From UBA11740 sp035635855 (GTDB taxonomy: Bacteria; Acidobacteriota; Blastocatellia; Pyrinomonadales; Pyrinomonadaceae): 64,000 nucleotides of DNA. The translations under genes and the position numbers were made by a program. The notes beneath the pieces are model-generated. The model did not search any database. It saw only the letters and a list, made by a program, of their open reading frames with translations, and had not been told where the DNA came from. This document shows, piece after piece, positions 35,564 to 43,938 of this stretch. How positions within the stretch are numbered: the first letter of the stretch is position 1; each line of letters starts with the position of its first letter. The DNA is taken from NCBI GenBank assembly GCA_035635855.1, contig DASQAF010000034.1:62001-126000 (forward strand), read 5' to 3'.

Positions 35564-35683
35564 GGGAGCGCGGACGTCTCGTCCGCATTGAGCGCGAAGC
35601 GCGAATGAACGTTGTCGAAGTTATTCCCGGTAAAAAATTGAGTGCGCTGGCGCGCGCTGTGCGGACGAGACGTCCGCGCTCCC
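35564..35683. repeat. Inverted-repeat element between boxC and boxB (23-bp perfect arms)
   Basis: Arms at 35564-35586 and 35661-35683 are perfect complements beginning GGGAGCGCGGACGTCTCGTC, with 74 bases between. No open reading frame or transposase is inside. It resembles a MITE-type element. It could form a hairpin in the boxCB transcript. Confidence 0.85.
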
Positions 35684-35696
35684 AGCAGGAGAAGTT

Positions 35697-37103
35697 ATGA
35701 ATCTTTACGATCGCATTCCTAACAACGTAAATCTTTCGGAAGACAAGCGTCTGCAACGCGCTTTGGAAAAGTGGCTGCCGAACTATCTCGAGTGGTGGCA
35801 CGACATGGGACCCGACGGTTTTCAGGACAAAGACGTCTGGCTGCGCACCGCGATTGACGTAGGGTCGGAAGGCTGGGCCCACTTTGATTACGTGAAGATG
35901 CCTGATTATCGCTGGGGCATTTTTCTCGAGCCGGCGCAGCCCGACGCGAAGGTTGGCTTTGGTGATAACCATGGGATGCCTGCTTATCAGGAAGTGCCCG
36001 GCGAGTTTCGCAATTCCCTGCGGCGAATCATCGTTACGCAAGGCGATACTGAGCCGGCTTCGGTCGAACAACAACGGCAACTCGGTCACACCTGTCCGTC
36101 GCTTTACGACATGCGCAATCTGTTTCAGGTGAACGTCGAAGAGGGCCGCCACCTTTGGGCTATGGTTTATTTGCTGCACGGATATTTTGGTCGCGATGGT
36201 CGCGACGAAGCCGATGCTTTATTGGAACGACGCAGCGGCAATCCGGACAAACCGCGCATCCTCGAAGCTTTCAATCAGCCCTGCGACGACTGGCTAAATT
36301 TCTACTCGTTCACAATGTTCACCGATCGCGACGGCAAGTATCAGCTTTCGGCCCTGGCTGAATCAGGATTCGAGCCGCTGGCCCGCACCTGTAAATTCAT
36401 GTTGACCGAAGAAGCGCACCATATGTTTGTAGGCGACACGGGTTTGAGCCGAGTGGTCCGCCGCACCGCCCAACTAATGAAGCAAAGCAAGAACGATGAC
36501 GTTCGGACTCTGGGCGGTATTCCGCTTGAGATCATTCAGCGTTACATCAATTTCTGGTTTAGCTATTCCATTGATTTGTTCGGCGGCGAGATTAGTTCGA
36601 ATTCTGCCGACTTCTTTGCCGCGGGACTAAAAGGCCGCTTCAAAGAACAGGAGCAGTATTCCGATCACGTTGCCAGTGAAGGTTCCTTCACGATGATGGT
36701 CGTCGAAAATGGAAAGCTCGTGCCCCGCGAAGTGCCTTTGCGTAATGCTCTGAACGAAGTGCTCCGCGGTGAATACGTGAAAGACTGCGAGAAGGGCCTG
36801 GCCCGCTGGAACAGGGCCCTCGCCGATGAAGGTGTCAGCGATCGGCTGTACCTGCCGAACATTAGATTTCATCGGCACGTGGGCGAGTACGCCGGCCACT
36901 CTTTTGATATTGACGGCAACCTGATTTCAAAGGAAGAGTTCGAGAAGCGAAAAACACAATGGCTGCCTTCGATCGAAGACCGCGAATATGTGCGCAGCCT
37001 GATGCGGCCCGTTACCGAGCCGGGAAAGATCGCCAACTGGATTGCGCCGCCGGCCGCGGGAATCAAAGGCAAGCCGTTCGAGTTTGAATATGTAAGACTG
37101 TGA
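35697..37103 (+). CDS. boxB: Benzoyl-CoA 2,3-epoxidase, oxygenase subunit (BoxB)
   Basis: 468 residues, the usual BoxB length. A ferritin-like diiron protein with Glu/His ligand motifs in NVEEGRHLWAMVYLLHGYF and MLTEEAHHMFVGDTGLSRV, plus DWLNFYSFTMFTDRDGKYQL. BoxB binds benzoyl-CoA and, with electrons from the reductase BoxA, inserts oxygen to form 2,3-epoxybenzoyl-CoA. BoxA and benzoate-CoA ligase are not in this window. An AGGAGAAG ribosome site precedes the ATG, just after the inverted repeat. Confidence 0.96.
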   Translation: MNLYDRIPNNVNLSEDKRLQRALEKWLPNYLEWWHDMGPDGFQDKDVWLRTAIDVGSEGWAHFDYVKMPDYRWGIFLEPAQPDAKVGFGDNHGMPAYQEVPGEFRNSLRRIIVTQGDTEPASVEQQRQLGHTCPSLYDMRNLFQVNVEEGRHLWAMVYLLHGYFGRDGRDEADALLERRSGNPDKPRILEAFNQPCDDWLNFYSFTMFTDRDGKYQLSALAESGFEPLARTCKFMLTEEAHHMFVGDTGLSRVVRRTAQLMKQSKNDDVRTLGGIPLEIIQRYINFWFSYSIDLFGGEISSNSADFFAAGLKGRFKEQEQYSDHVASEGSFTMMVVENGKLVPREVPLRNALNEVLRGEYVKDCEKGLARWNRALADEGVSDRLYLPNIRFHRHVGEYAGHSFDIDGNLISKEEFEKRKTQWLPSIEDREYVRSLMRPVTEPGKIANWIAPPAAGIKGKPFEFEYVRL

Positions 37104-37128
37104 AGGATTTAGTCATTGACTCATTTGC

Positions 37129-37180
37129 TCATTGATTCATTTAACAATGTTCACTGGGTATTGAATCAATGAATCAATGA
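37129..37180. repeat. Inverted repeat TCATTGATTCATT between boxB and the TetR gene
   Basis: Perfect 13-base arms at 37129-37141 and 37168-37180 within a longer stretch of degenerate ATTGA/TCAAT units. It runs up to the TetR start codon at 37185. Confidence 0.7.
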
Positions 37181-37184
37181 ACCG

Positions 37185-37850
37185 ATGAATCAATCAACCG
37201 ATTTTTCTCGTTACGATCAAAAGCTTGAATTGATCCTGCGGACTTCCGCGCGTATTTTTGCCGAGAAGAGTTTTCATTCAACCTCTATGCGCGACATCTC
37301 CCGCGAGACCGGGGTCAGCCTCGCCGGGCTTTATCATTACTGCAAGTCAAAGGAAGAGCTGTTGTTTCTTATTCAGGATCACTGCTTCGGCCGGGTGCTG
37401 GAGCGGCTGGAGCAACGCATCAAGGGAATCACCGACCCGTTTGAAAAGTTGCGCATATTCATTGACAATCATCTTTCGTTCTTTGCCGCTAACATGGCCG
37501 AGATGAAAGTACTATCGCACGAGGCTGAGTCGCTCGCGGGCGATCTTCATGAACACGTTTCCACGAAAAAGGAAAAATACGCGCGGCTCGCGCGCAGGAT
37601 TCTGAGAGAGATGCAGGAGCGGCAGCGAATTAAGCCCCAGATAGATCTTACGGTTGCGACTTATGGGCTGTTTGGGATGATGAACTGGATTTACAACTGG
37701 TACGATCCGCGCGGGAAGTTGTCTGTGTCTCAACTGGTCGATAATATTACCCGGCTGTTTGTGAACGGCTTTCTTTCGCCCGGAAATGCACAGTTCGCGC
37801 TCGAAGATTCTCCAGCCTCTGAGAAAGTAAATATCTGGCGCAGTGCTTAA
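37185..37850 (+). CDS. TetR/AcrR-family transcriptional regulator
   Basis: 221 residues. The N-terminal helix-turn-helix is at about 15-62 (RTSARIFAEKSFHSTSMRDI, then GVSLAGLYHYCKSKEELL). The rest is a helical ligand-binding domain with a TetR_C-like pattern. Encoded inside the box cluster, it probably represses the cluster until an aromatic acyl-CoA binds. The candidate site is the palindrome at 33878-33891. Its first few codons come from the ATTGA repeat upstream, so the exact start is a little uncertain. It ends 2 bases before the next gene. Confidence 0.9.
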   Translation: MNQSTDFSRYDQKLELILRTSARIFAEKSFHSTSMRDISRETGVSLAGLYHYCKSKEELLFLIQDHCFGRVLERLEQRIKGITDPFEKLRIFIDNHLSFFAANMAEMKVLSHEAESLAGDLHEHVSTKKEKYARLARRILREMQERQRIKPQIDLTVATYGLFGMMNWIYNWYDPRGKLSVSQLVDNITRLFVNGFLSPGNAQFALEDSPASEKVNIWRSA

Positions 37851-37852
37851 CA

Positions 37853-38677
37853 ATGGCAATGCAATCTCTAATGACAGAATTGAATCGGCTCATGGTTGAC
37901 TATCACGTCGAACGGGGTATCGCGGTCTTGACACTCAACGATCCGCCCGCCAACACTTATTCGTTTGAGATGATGCAGCAGCTCGATGCGCGGATTCTCG
38001 AAGCGCGCATGGACGAAAGCGTGCAGGTGATTGTGCTCACCGGCAGTGGTGAGAAGTTCTTTTGTGCCGGGGCGAATATTCAGATGCTTAGCAGCGTTAC
38101 GCCCGAATTCAAATACTATTTCTGCCTGCATGCGAACGAAACGCTAGCGCGTCTGGAGCAAACACCAAAGCTGGTAATTGCCGCGATTAATGGGCACTGC
38201 GTCGGCGGCGGATTGGAAGTTGCGATGGCCGCCGATATTCGGGTCGCGCGTCGCAACGCCGGCAAAATGGGCTTGCCAGAGGTTTCGCTCGGGGTTTTGC
38301 CGGGAACCGGCGGCACTCAACGGCTGGCGCGCATCGTCGGAAAATCGCGGGCGATTGAATTGATGGCCATGGGCGAACTTTTTGATTTCGAGAAAGGCGA
38401 GGCGCTCGGTCTGGTCAATCAAATCTTCGACGCCGACAACGGTCCGGCTTTCATGTCGCGGGTGTGGGATTACGCTCTTCAGTTCACTACGCCTGACAAA
38501 GCTGCGCGCGCGGTCGGGCGTATAAAACGGGCGGTGCAAACTGGCGCTGAGATTCCGTTTGAATCCGCACTGGCACTGGAACGTGAGCTGCAACAGCAAC
38601 TGTTCCTGTCTGAAGACGCAAAGGAAGGCCTGGACGCTTATGTCAACAAGCGGAAGGCGCAGTTCAAAGGAAAGTAA
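37853..38677 (+). CDS. Enoyl-CoA hydratase/isomerase family protein (first)
   Basis: 274 residues with a single crotonase domain. Substrate and oxyanion motifs are GSGEKFFCAGANIQML (about 62-77) and NGHCVGGGLEVAMAADIRVA. LPEVSLGVLPGTGGTQRLAR holds the usual catalytic Glu region. It most likely hydrates an enoyl-CoA in the beta-oxidation-like lower part of benzoyl-CoA breakdown. It starts 2 bases after the TetR gene, so the two are cotranscribed. The start could also be the ATG at 37871 (MTELNRL). Confidence 0.94.
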   Translation: MAMQSLMTELNRLMVDYHVERGIAVLTLNDPPANTYSFEMMQQLDARILEARMDESVQVIVLTGSGEKFFCAGANIQMLSSVTPEFKYYFCLHANETLARLEQTPKLVIAAINGHCVGGGLEVAMAADIRVARRNAGKMGLPEVSLGVLPGTGGTQRLARIVGKSRAIELMAMGELFDFEKGEALGLVNQIFDADNGPAFMSRVWDYALQFTTPDKAARAVGRIKRAVQTGAEIPFESALALERELQQQLFLSEDAKEGLDAYVNKRKAQFKGK

Positions 38678-38682
38678 GTTGT

Positions 38683-38783
38683 GGAGTGCGCCGGCAGAGC
38701 GAAGCGGCGACGGCGCTTTGGATTGAGTTACCACATAGTAAATAAACCAAAGCGGTGTCGCGCTCCGCTTGCCACCGCACTCC
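38683..38783. repeat. Inverted repeat of the GGAGTGCGGTGGCAAGCG family, copy 1
   Basis: Left arm 38683-38721 and right arm 38747-38783 are imperfect complements of about 37-39 bases. The same sequence family occurs at 59781-59924. No gene is inside. The right arm touches the next gene's start. Confidence 0.8.
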
Positions 38784-38789
38784 AAAGTT

Positions 38790-39581
38790 ATGGATGACGA
38801 ACAGATCAAGATTGCCGAAGACGACGGCATTGTTACCATCACGCTCAACCGGCCTGAGCGGCTGAACGCTTTTGTCGGCCACATGCGCCGCGACCTGGCC
38901 GAAGCGCTGGAGGAAGCCGGCAGCGATCCTCACGTGCGTGTCGTAATCGTTACCGGTGAAGGTCGGGCATTTTGCGCCGGCGGTGACGTTCAGTTCATGT
39001 GCGAGCTGGTGGAGCGAGAGGACACCGAAGAGTTCGCGCGCATACTTGGCGCCGCTCGTCGGGTCGTGCTGGCCATTCGGCAGATGACTAAACCGGTGAT
39101 TGCTTCGATCGAAGGGCCGGCCTCAGGCGCGGGCTTCAATCTCGCACTGGCTTGTGACCTGCGCATTGCGTCGTCGACGGCGACGTTCAGCCAGTCATTC
39201 GTCAAGCTCGGTTTCCATCCCGATTGGGGCGGGACGTATTTTTTGCCACGCATGGTTCCTTCGAACATTGCCTGCGAACTCTTCTTTCTCGGCGACACGA
39301 TCGATGCGCAAGACGCTCTGCGGTTGGGCCTGGTGAATCGCGTCGTGGCGCCCGAACAACTCGAAGCAGAAACGCGAAAACTGGCCGAGCGTTTACGCGC
39401 GGGCCCGGCAGTTTCAATCGCCGCCGCCAAGCATGCTGTGTATGCGGGCGAGCACGACACTTTGGAAAAGATGCTCCAATACGAATCGGAAGCCCAACTG
39501 CGCTGCTTTCAGTCCGAAGACGGCCGCGAAGGCGTCCGCGCGTTTACCGAGAAGCGGCCGCCGCGATTTACCGGAAGGTGA
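38790..39581 (+). CDS. Enoyl-CoA hydratase/isomerase family protein (second)
   Basis: From the ATG at 38790 (7 codons inside a TTG-started frame whose extra codons are repeat sequence) it has 263 residues. Motifs: GEGRAFCAGGDVQFM, GPASGAGFNLALACDLRIAS, FVKLGFHPDWGGTYFLPRMV. The Asp in HPDWGG and the missing Glu of hydratases suggest an isomerase-like or other crotonase activity, which is an inference. It belongs to the acyl-CoA degradation cluster but is separated from the first hydratase by a repeat element. Confidence 0.92.
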   Translation: MDDEQIKIAEDDGIVTITLNRPERLNAFVGHMRRDLAEALEEAGSDPHVRVVIVTGEGRAFCAGGDVQFMCELVEREDTEEFARILGAARRVVLAIRQMTKPVIASIEGPASGAGFNLALACDLRIASSTATFSQSFVKLGFHPDWGGTYFLPRMVPSNIACELFFLGDTIDAQDALRLGLVNRVVAPEQLEAETRKLAERLRAGPAVSIAAAKHAVYAGEHDTLEKMLQYESEAQLRCFQSEDGREGVRAFTEKRPPRFTGR

Positions 39582-39582
39582 C

Positions 39583-39723
39583 GCCACAGAGGCACAGAGA
39601 CACAGAGGGTCAATAAACAGTTTGGGTCGGAGATCTCAAATTACTGTTCGGCCATTTGACCGATTGGCCTAACTCGACCAAACTGTTTTTGTTCCTTTTT
39701 CTGTGTCTCTGTGCCTCTGTGGC
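39583..39723. repeat. MITE-like inverted-repeat element with CACAGAGG ends
   Basis: The terminal 24-base arms (39583-39606 and 39700-39723) are perfect complements beginning GCCACAGAGGCACAGAGACA. Inner arms (AAACAGTTTGG / CCAAACTGTTT) continue the palindrome. It has no coding content. Related CACAGAGG arms are found at 50437-50467, 61875-61896 and 62319-62340. Confidence 0.85.
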
Positions 39724-39733
39724 AATTCTTCTT

Positions 39734-40504
39734 ATGAAACTGGCAAACAAGCTGGCATTCATCACCGGTGGTGGACGAGGCATCGGCCGCGCGATCGCCA
39801 TTGCCTTCGCGCGCGAAGGCGCCTCCGTCGCGTTAGTCGCACGAACGCGCGACCAAATCGAAAAGGTAGCGAATGAAATTGGAGTTGGCGCGGCGGCTTT
39901 CGTGTGCGACGTGGCACTGTTCGGAGATGTCGAGCGGGCCTTTGAACTTACTATCGAGAAGTTTGGGCGCGGCCCGGACATTCTGGTGAACAATGCGGGA
40001 ATAGCCGAGACTGCGGCCTTCGTGAAAACCGACGAGGCGATGTGGCAACGCCATCTGGCTGTTAACCTCACCGGCACGTTTCATTGCACGCGTCTGGCGC
40101 TGCCGGCGATGCTGGCCGCAGGATGGGGACGGATTATCAATATCGCTTCGATTGCCGGAAAAACCGGCGCGCCCTACATCTCGGCTTACGCTGCTTCCAA
40201 ACATGGCGTCCTGGGCCTGACGAGGACCCTCGCGCTGGAAGTCGCTTCCATCGGCGTCACCGTCAACGCGATCTGTCCGGGCTATGTGGATACGGAAATG
40301 ACTTCACGCGGTGTCGAAAACATTGTGGCCAGGACCGGCATATCAGCCGAGGAAGCGACCGGGGCTCTCAATCGTATGAGCCCGCAGAACCGCATGGTAA
40401 CCGCGGAAGAGGTGGCGGCGCTGGCGTTGTTGCTTGCCTCAGACGAAGGCCGCGGCATCAATGGCCAGGCGATTAATGTCGATGGCGGGACGGTTTTGTT
40501 CTAA
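39734..40504 (+). CDS. Short-chain dehydrogenase/reductase
   Basis: From the ATG at 39734 it has 256 residues. The 26 upstream in-frame residues (KLFLFLFLCLCASV) come from the repeat element. NAD(P) motif TGGGRGIG (10-17), NNAG, catalytic Ser in NIASIAG and YAASK (Tyr/Lys), then PGYVDTEMT; it ends with GQAINVDGGTV. It resembles 3-hydroxyacyl-CoA or 3-oxoacyl reductases, so it could oxidise the hydroxyacyl-CoA produced by the hydratases upstream. Substrate not established. Confidence 0.93.
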   Translation: MKLANKLAFITGGGRGIGRAIAIAFAREGASVALVARTRDQIEKVANEIGVGAAAFVCDVALFGDVERAFELTIEKFGRGPDILVNNAGIAETAAFVKTDEAMWQRHLAVNLTGTFHCTRLALPAMLAAGWGRIINIASIAGKTGAPYISAYAASKHGVLGLTRTLALEVASIGVTVNAICPGYVDTEMTSRGVENIVARTGISAEEATGALNRMSPQNRMVTAEEVAALALLLASDEGRGINGQAINVDGGTVLF

Positions 40505-40514
40505 AGACCGTCAA

Positions 40515-40583
40515 TGGTCAGTTGTTAGTTGTCAGTCGCAAATATCAACGAACAACTGACTACTGACAACTGACTACTGACCA
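40515..40583. repeat. Inverted repeat TGGTCAGTTGTTAGTTGTCA upstream of aspS
   Basis: 22-base arms at 40515-40536 and 40562-40583 pair with two mismatches. It separates the box cluster from aspS. Confidence 0.75.
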
Positions 40584-40587
40584 ATTA

Positions 40588-42396
40588 ATGATCGAAAATC
40601 TCGGCAATCTTGAGCGCACGCATTCCTGCGGAGCGCTGCGCAAAGAACATACCGGCCGGCGTGTGACCCTGATGGGTTGGTGTGCGCGGCGCCGTGACTT
40701 TGGGCCGCTCACCTTTATCGATCTGCGCGACCGCGACGGTATTACCCAAATCGTCGTGAATCAGGATAAGGCGCCGGACGCGCATGCGAAAGCCAAAGAG
40801 GTGCGCGGCGAATATGTGCTCGCGGTAACGGGGCAAGTTGTGCTGCGCGACGAAGGCGCCCGCAACCCAAAACTCGAAACCGGAGACATTGAAATACAGG
40901 CGACTGAAATCGTAATCCTCAACGACGCGCGCACGCTTCCCTTCCAACTGGACGCGCCGGCGTCTGAAGCGTTGGCCAGCGAGGACGTACGTTTGAAGTA
41001 TCGCTACCTCGATCTGCGCCGGCCGAAGTTACAGGCGAACCTGCGTCTGCGCCATCGGGTGCTGTTGGAGATCAATCGCTACATGGACGAACAGGGTTTC
41101 ACCCAGATCGAAACGCCGAACCTGATCAAGTCCACTCCCGAAGGCGCTCGTGATTACATCGTGCCGTCGCGGGTCCAGCCGGGAAAGTTTTTCGCGCTGC
41201 CACAGTCACCTCAAATTCTCAAACAGATTTGTATGATCGCCGGACTGGATAAGTACTACCAGATTGCGCGTTGCTTTCGAGACGAAGACCTGCGCGCCGA
41301 TCGCCAGCCGGAGTTTTCCCAACTCGATGTCGAGGTGAGCTTTGCTACGCCGGATCAGATCTATGTGCTCGTCGAAGGACTGTTTGCGCGTCTCTTCAAA
41401 CTAATCGGCGTCGACCTGCAGACTCCGTTTCCGCGCTTCACCTTTGCTGACGTGATGCGACGCTTCGGATCGGATAAGCCGGATCTGCGGATTGAAGGAA
41501 TGGAACTGAAGGATCTGTCGTCCGCGCTAAAGGGAACAACATTTCCTCCCTACGCATCCGCCCTGGACGGCGGCGGCGAAGTTAAGGGTATCGCTGTCCG
41601 CAGGGGCGCAGCGATGTCACGCAAGGCGCTGGACGAATTGCAGGAATTTGCCAAACGTTATGGTGCCGGCGCGCTGGCTTGGATCAAACTCGGCGATGAA
41701 CTCTCCTCGTCGCTGCTGAAGGCTTTGGGAAATGAAACCGTTACTCAGATGGCTGGAGTCGGCGGCGCTGAAAAGGGCGATGCCGTGCTGATAGTTGCCG
41801 GTAAACCGGATGTCGTCGCAGCCAGCTTGGGGGCGTTGCGCAATGAAGTTGCCAGACGAGAGAAACTTATTCCCGAGAATGTTTTCGCGCCCTTATGGGT
41901 AACTGAGTTTCCGATGTTTGAGTTTCATCCGGACGATGGCCGTTATTACTCGATGCATCATCCGTTCACCTCACCAATGGACGAAGACGTAACGTTGCTG
42001 GAACGCGCGGTCAAGGGCGAAGCAAATCTGTTCGGGCAACTGCGCGCGAAGGCTTACGACGCAGTTATCAATGGCGTCGAAGTCGCCGGCGGCTCAATCA
42101 GAATTCATCGGCGCGACGTGCAGGCTGTGATTTTCAGGGCGCTGGGGATGACGGAAGAAAGCGCGCGTGCGCGGTTTGGTTTCTTTCTCGACGCACTGTC
42201 TTACGGCACACCGCCGCATGGAGGCATCGCTTCCGGAATCGAACGCACGATGATGGTTTTGGTGCCCACCGATAACATTCGCGACGTAATGGCTTTTCCC
42301 AAGACCGCTTCGGCGCAGGACCTGATGATCGACGCGCCCGGCGAAGTCGATCCGAAGCAGTTGCACGAGCTGCATTTGAAGATCGTTGGCGACTAG
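40588..42396 (+). CDS. aspS: Aspartate--tRNA ligase
   Basis: 602 residues, bacterial type. The N-terminal OB fold binds the anticodon (RRVTLMGWCARRRDFGPLTF). The class II core has motif 2 (FRDEDLRADRQPEFSQLDVE) and motif 3 (GGIASGIERTMMVL). The bacterial GAD insertion lies between (about 300-420), and the MHHPFTSP signature is present. It charges tRNA-Asp in the cytoplasm. Whether it also misacylates tRNA-Asn depends on whether asparaginyl-tRNA synthetase exists elsewhere. It is followed closely by the JAMM peptidase gene. Confidence 0.98.
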   Translation: MIENLGNLERTHSCGALRKEHTGRRVTLMGWCARRRDFGPLTFIDLRDRDGITQIVVNQDKAPDAHAKAKEVRGEYVLAVTGQVVLRDEGARNPKLETGDIEIQATEIVILNDARTLPFQLDAPASEALASEDVRLKYRYLDLRRPKLQANLRLRHRVLLEINRYMDEQGFTQIETPNLIKSTPEGARDYIVPSRVQPGKFFALPQSPQILKQICMIAGLDKYYQIARCFRDEDLRADRQPEFSQLDVEVSFATPDQIYVLVEGLFARLFKLIGVDLQTPFPRFTFADVMRRFGSDKPDLRIEGMELKDLSSALKGTTFPPYASALDGGGEVKGIAVRRGAAMSRKALDELQEFAKRYGAGALAWIKLGDELSSSLLKALGNETVTQMAGVGGAEKGDAVLIVAGKPDVVAASLGALRNEVARREKLIPENVFAPLWVTEFPMFEFHPDDGRYYSMHHPFTSPMDEDVTLLERAVKGEANLFGQLRAKAYDAVINGVEVAGGSIRIHRRDVQAVIFRALGMTEESARARFGFFLDALSYGTPPHGGIASGIERTMMVLVPTDNIRDVMAFPKTASAQDLMIDAPGEVDPKQLHELHLKIVGD

Positions 42397-42436
42397 CGAT
42401 TCTCGAGTAGCGGCTCAAACTTCCTTTTTGCTAATC

Positions 42437-42865
42437 GTGGCTTTTTCTATTCAGCAAGCACACGTTGACGAGATTCTCAATCATGCGCGGCGGGAAGCCC
42501 CCCGCGAATGCTGCGGTCTAATCGGCGGCGGCAATTTGGCTGATACTGAGACGATTTACCCGCTGCGAAATGCCTCGGCCGATTCGCTGGTCACGTACGA
42601 AGCTGCTCCCGAAGATCTATTTGCGGCGCAGCGCGCCATGCGCGATCGCGGCGAGCAGTTGGTGGCTATTTATCATTCCCATCCCCGCTCGAAGAATCCC
42701 GAGCCGTCGGCAACGGATGTGCGGCTTGCCTACTATCCATCAGCGGTTTACCTTATTGTTGGACTGGGAGATAAAGAGCCCTGTTTACGGGCTTTCCGTA
42801 TTTCAGAGCGCGACGGCACCTGGGAACCAGCCGTTTACACAATCGTGGCTGACGCCAATCGCTGA
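42437..42865 (+). CDS. JAMM/M67-family metallopeptidase
   Basis: About 143 residues from the GTG at 42437; TTG codons at 42386 or 42428 are other possible starts. Zinc motif: conserved Glu in PRECCGLIGG and HSHPRSKNPEPSATD. The spacing between the second His and the Ser is eight residues, one more than the standard HxHx7SxxD, but the order of ligands is intact. Prokaryotic M67 proteins usually cleave C-terminal isopeptides or process sulfur-carrier or ubiquitin-like proteins. No ThiS/MoaD-like partner is adjacent. It sits 40 bases after aspS, so cotranscription is likely. Confidence 0.85.
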   Translation: MAFSIQQAHVDEILNHARREAPRECCGLIGGGNLADTETIYPLRNASADSLVTYEAAPEDLFAAQRAMRDRGEQLVAIYHSHPRSKNPEPSATDVRLAYYPSAVYLIVGLGDKEPCLRAFRISERDGTWEPAVYTIVADANR

Positions 42866-42900
42866 AACCGAAACCACCGGGCTCTCGTAGGGATCTTTAC

Positions 42901-43638
42901 ATGGAGCCGAAACGCAGCAAGTACGACACGAATCCGCTCGACAAGAAGGCCGCCGATCGCGCCGAGCAATCATTCGATTCGTCCCGCCCGGGACCGCCGA
43001 CTGAGGAGGTCCGGGGTGGAGCGACGCGTGAGGTCGGACGCCGGAACCAGAGTGAAGCGGTCCGGGGCTATGCGGACAGTGAAGCACAAACACGGCGCAT
43101 CGACGATAACCTGGCTTCGTCCTATCCCTCGGTATTCATCAAGCCGCCTCCGAGGCCCACCGCGACCTACCAACCACCGCGCGTTCCGGTCTCGAATATT
43201 TATCAGCCGCCACCGGTTCCGCCTCCGAGTGTCTATCAACCGCCGCAAATGCCGGTGAGCCAGCGGCCATTTCCGCATACAGTGGCCGGGCTTGGCATCC
43301 CGGAAAAGTGGGCCAATCTTTTGCCGTATATTCCCGGTCATATTGGAGCGATTGCCGCCGTGATTGAACTCTTGCTGGTGCCGCGAACTGAGACGCGCAC
43401 GCGCTTTCACGCCGCGCAGGGACTGGCCCTGCAGGCTGCCATCCTGATACTCACCGTCGCGTTTTCGCTGTTGACGCTGGTCACCGGCAGCTCGTTCGGG
43501 TCGGGACTTTTTCGCATGGCCTCTACTGTTTTTCTGATCATCTCAATGATCCGCGCGTTCCAGGGCAAGACTCACCATATTGCTCCTTTGGATGACGCGA
43601 CCCGATGGCTGGATGAAAAGATCAAGCCGCGAAAGTAA
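42901..43638 (+). CDS. Proline-rich protein with DUF4870-like membrane domain
   Basis: 245 residues. The N-terminal 115 residues are polar and rich in Pro, Gln and Tyr, with repeated YQPP units (TYQPPRVPVSNIYQPPPVPP), probably disordered. The C-terminal part has three hydrophobic segments (about 140-160, 175-200, 205-222) and the pattern FHAAQGLALQA, typical of DUF4870 proteins. The membrane location is clear; the function is unknown. It follows the JAMM gene by 35 bases. Confidence 0.85.
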   Translation: MEPKRSKYDTNPLDKKAADRAEQSFDSSRPGPPTEEVRGGATREVGRRNQSEAVRGYADSEAQTRRIDDNLASSYPSVFIKPPPRPTATYQPPRVPVSNIYQPPPVPPPSVYQPPQMPVSQRPFPHTVAGLGIPEKWANLLPYIPGHIGAIAAVIELLLVPRTETRTRFHAAQGLALQAAILILTVAFSLLTLVTGSSFGSGLFRMASTVFLIISMIRAFQGKTHHIAPLDDATRWLDEKIKPRK

Positions 43639-43938
43639 GGTAAGGCGCCGCATGCGTCCATGAACCAAATCGGTATTCTGATGAACTAAATTGAAGCATT
43701 CGGGCGCTGGCGGCTCACGCTTAGCCCAGGCGCCTGCGAAGCCTAACTGCTGTGAATGTCGAGAAGGCACGCGATCTAAAGGCCTGCGGGAAAGTCTTCA
43801 AAAAATAACATTCGTCGGGCCGAGTGAGGGTTGCCGTGGCACTGGCTTTGATTTACACGCCTCAGGCAAACGTGTTCGTCCGGGAATCATCGAAACCTGG
43901 AACTGAGCGGGGACGATATTTCGAGAGGAGTTTATCAA
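43639..43938. other. Intergenic region, no gene seen
   Basis: 300 bases before the M48 protease gene. It has a short GC hairpin near 43708-43735 and a GAGAGGAG ribosome site at the end. No promoter stands out. Confidence 0.4.

Noticed and set aside
38769..38789. TTG start seven codons upstream of the second enoyl-CoA hydratase
   Set aside because: Those codons are repeat-element DNA; the ATG at 38790 starts the conserved sequence.
39656..39733. Hydrophobic N-terminal extension of the SDR as a signal or membrane segment
   Set aside because: It is translated repeat sequence (CTCTGTG units), and the SDR fold begins directly after the ATG at 39734.
28143..40583. Repeats as a possible CRISPR array
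   Set aside because: The repeats are isolated inverted pairs of different families, without regular spacing or direct repeat units.
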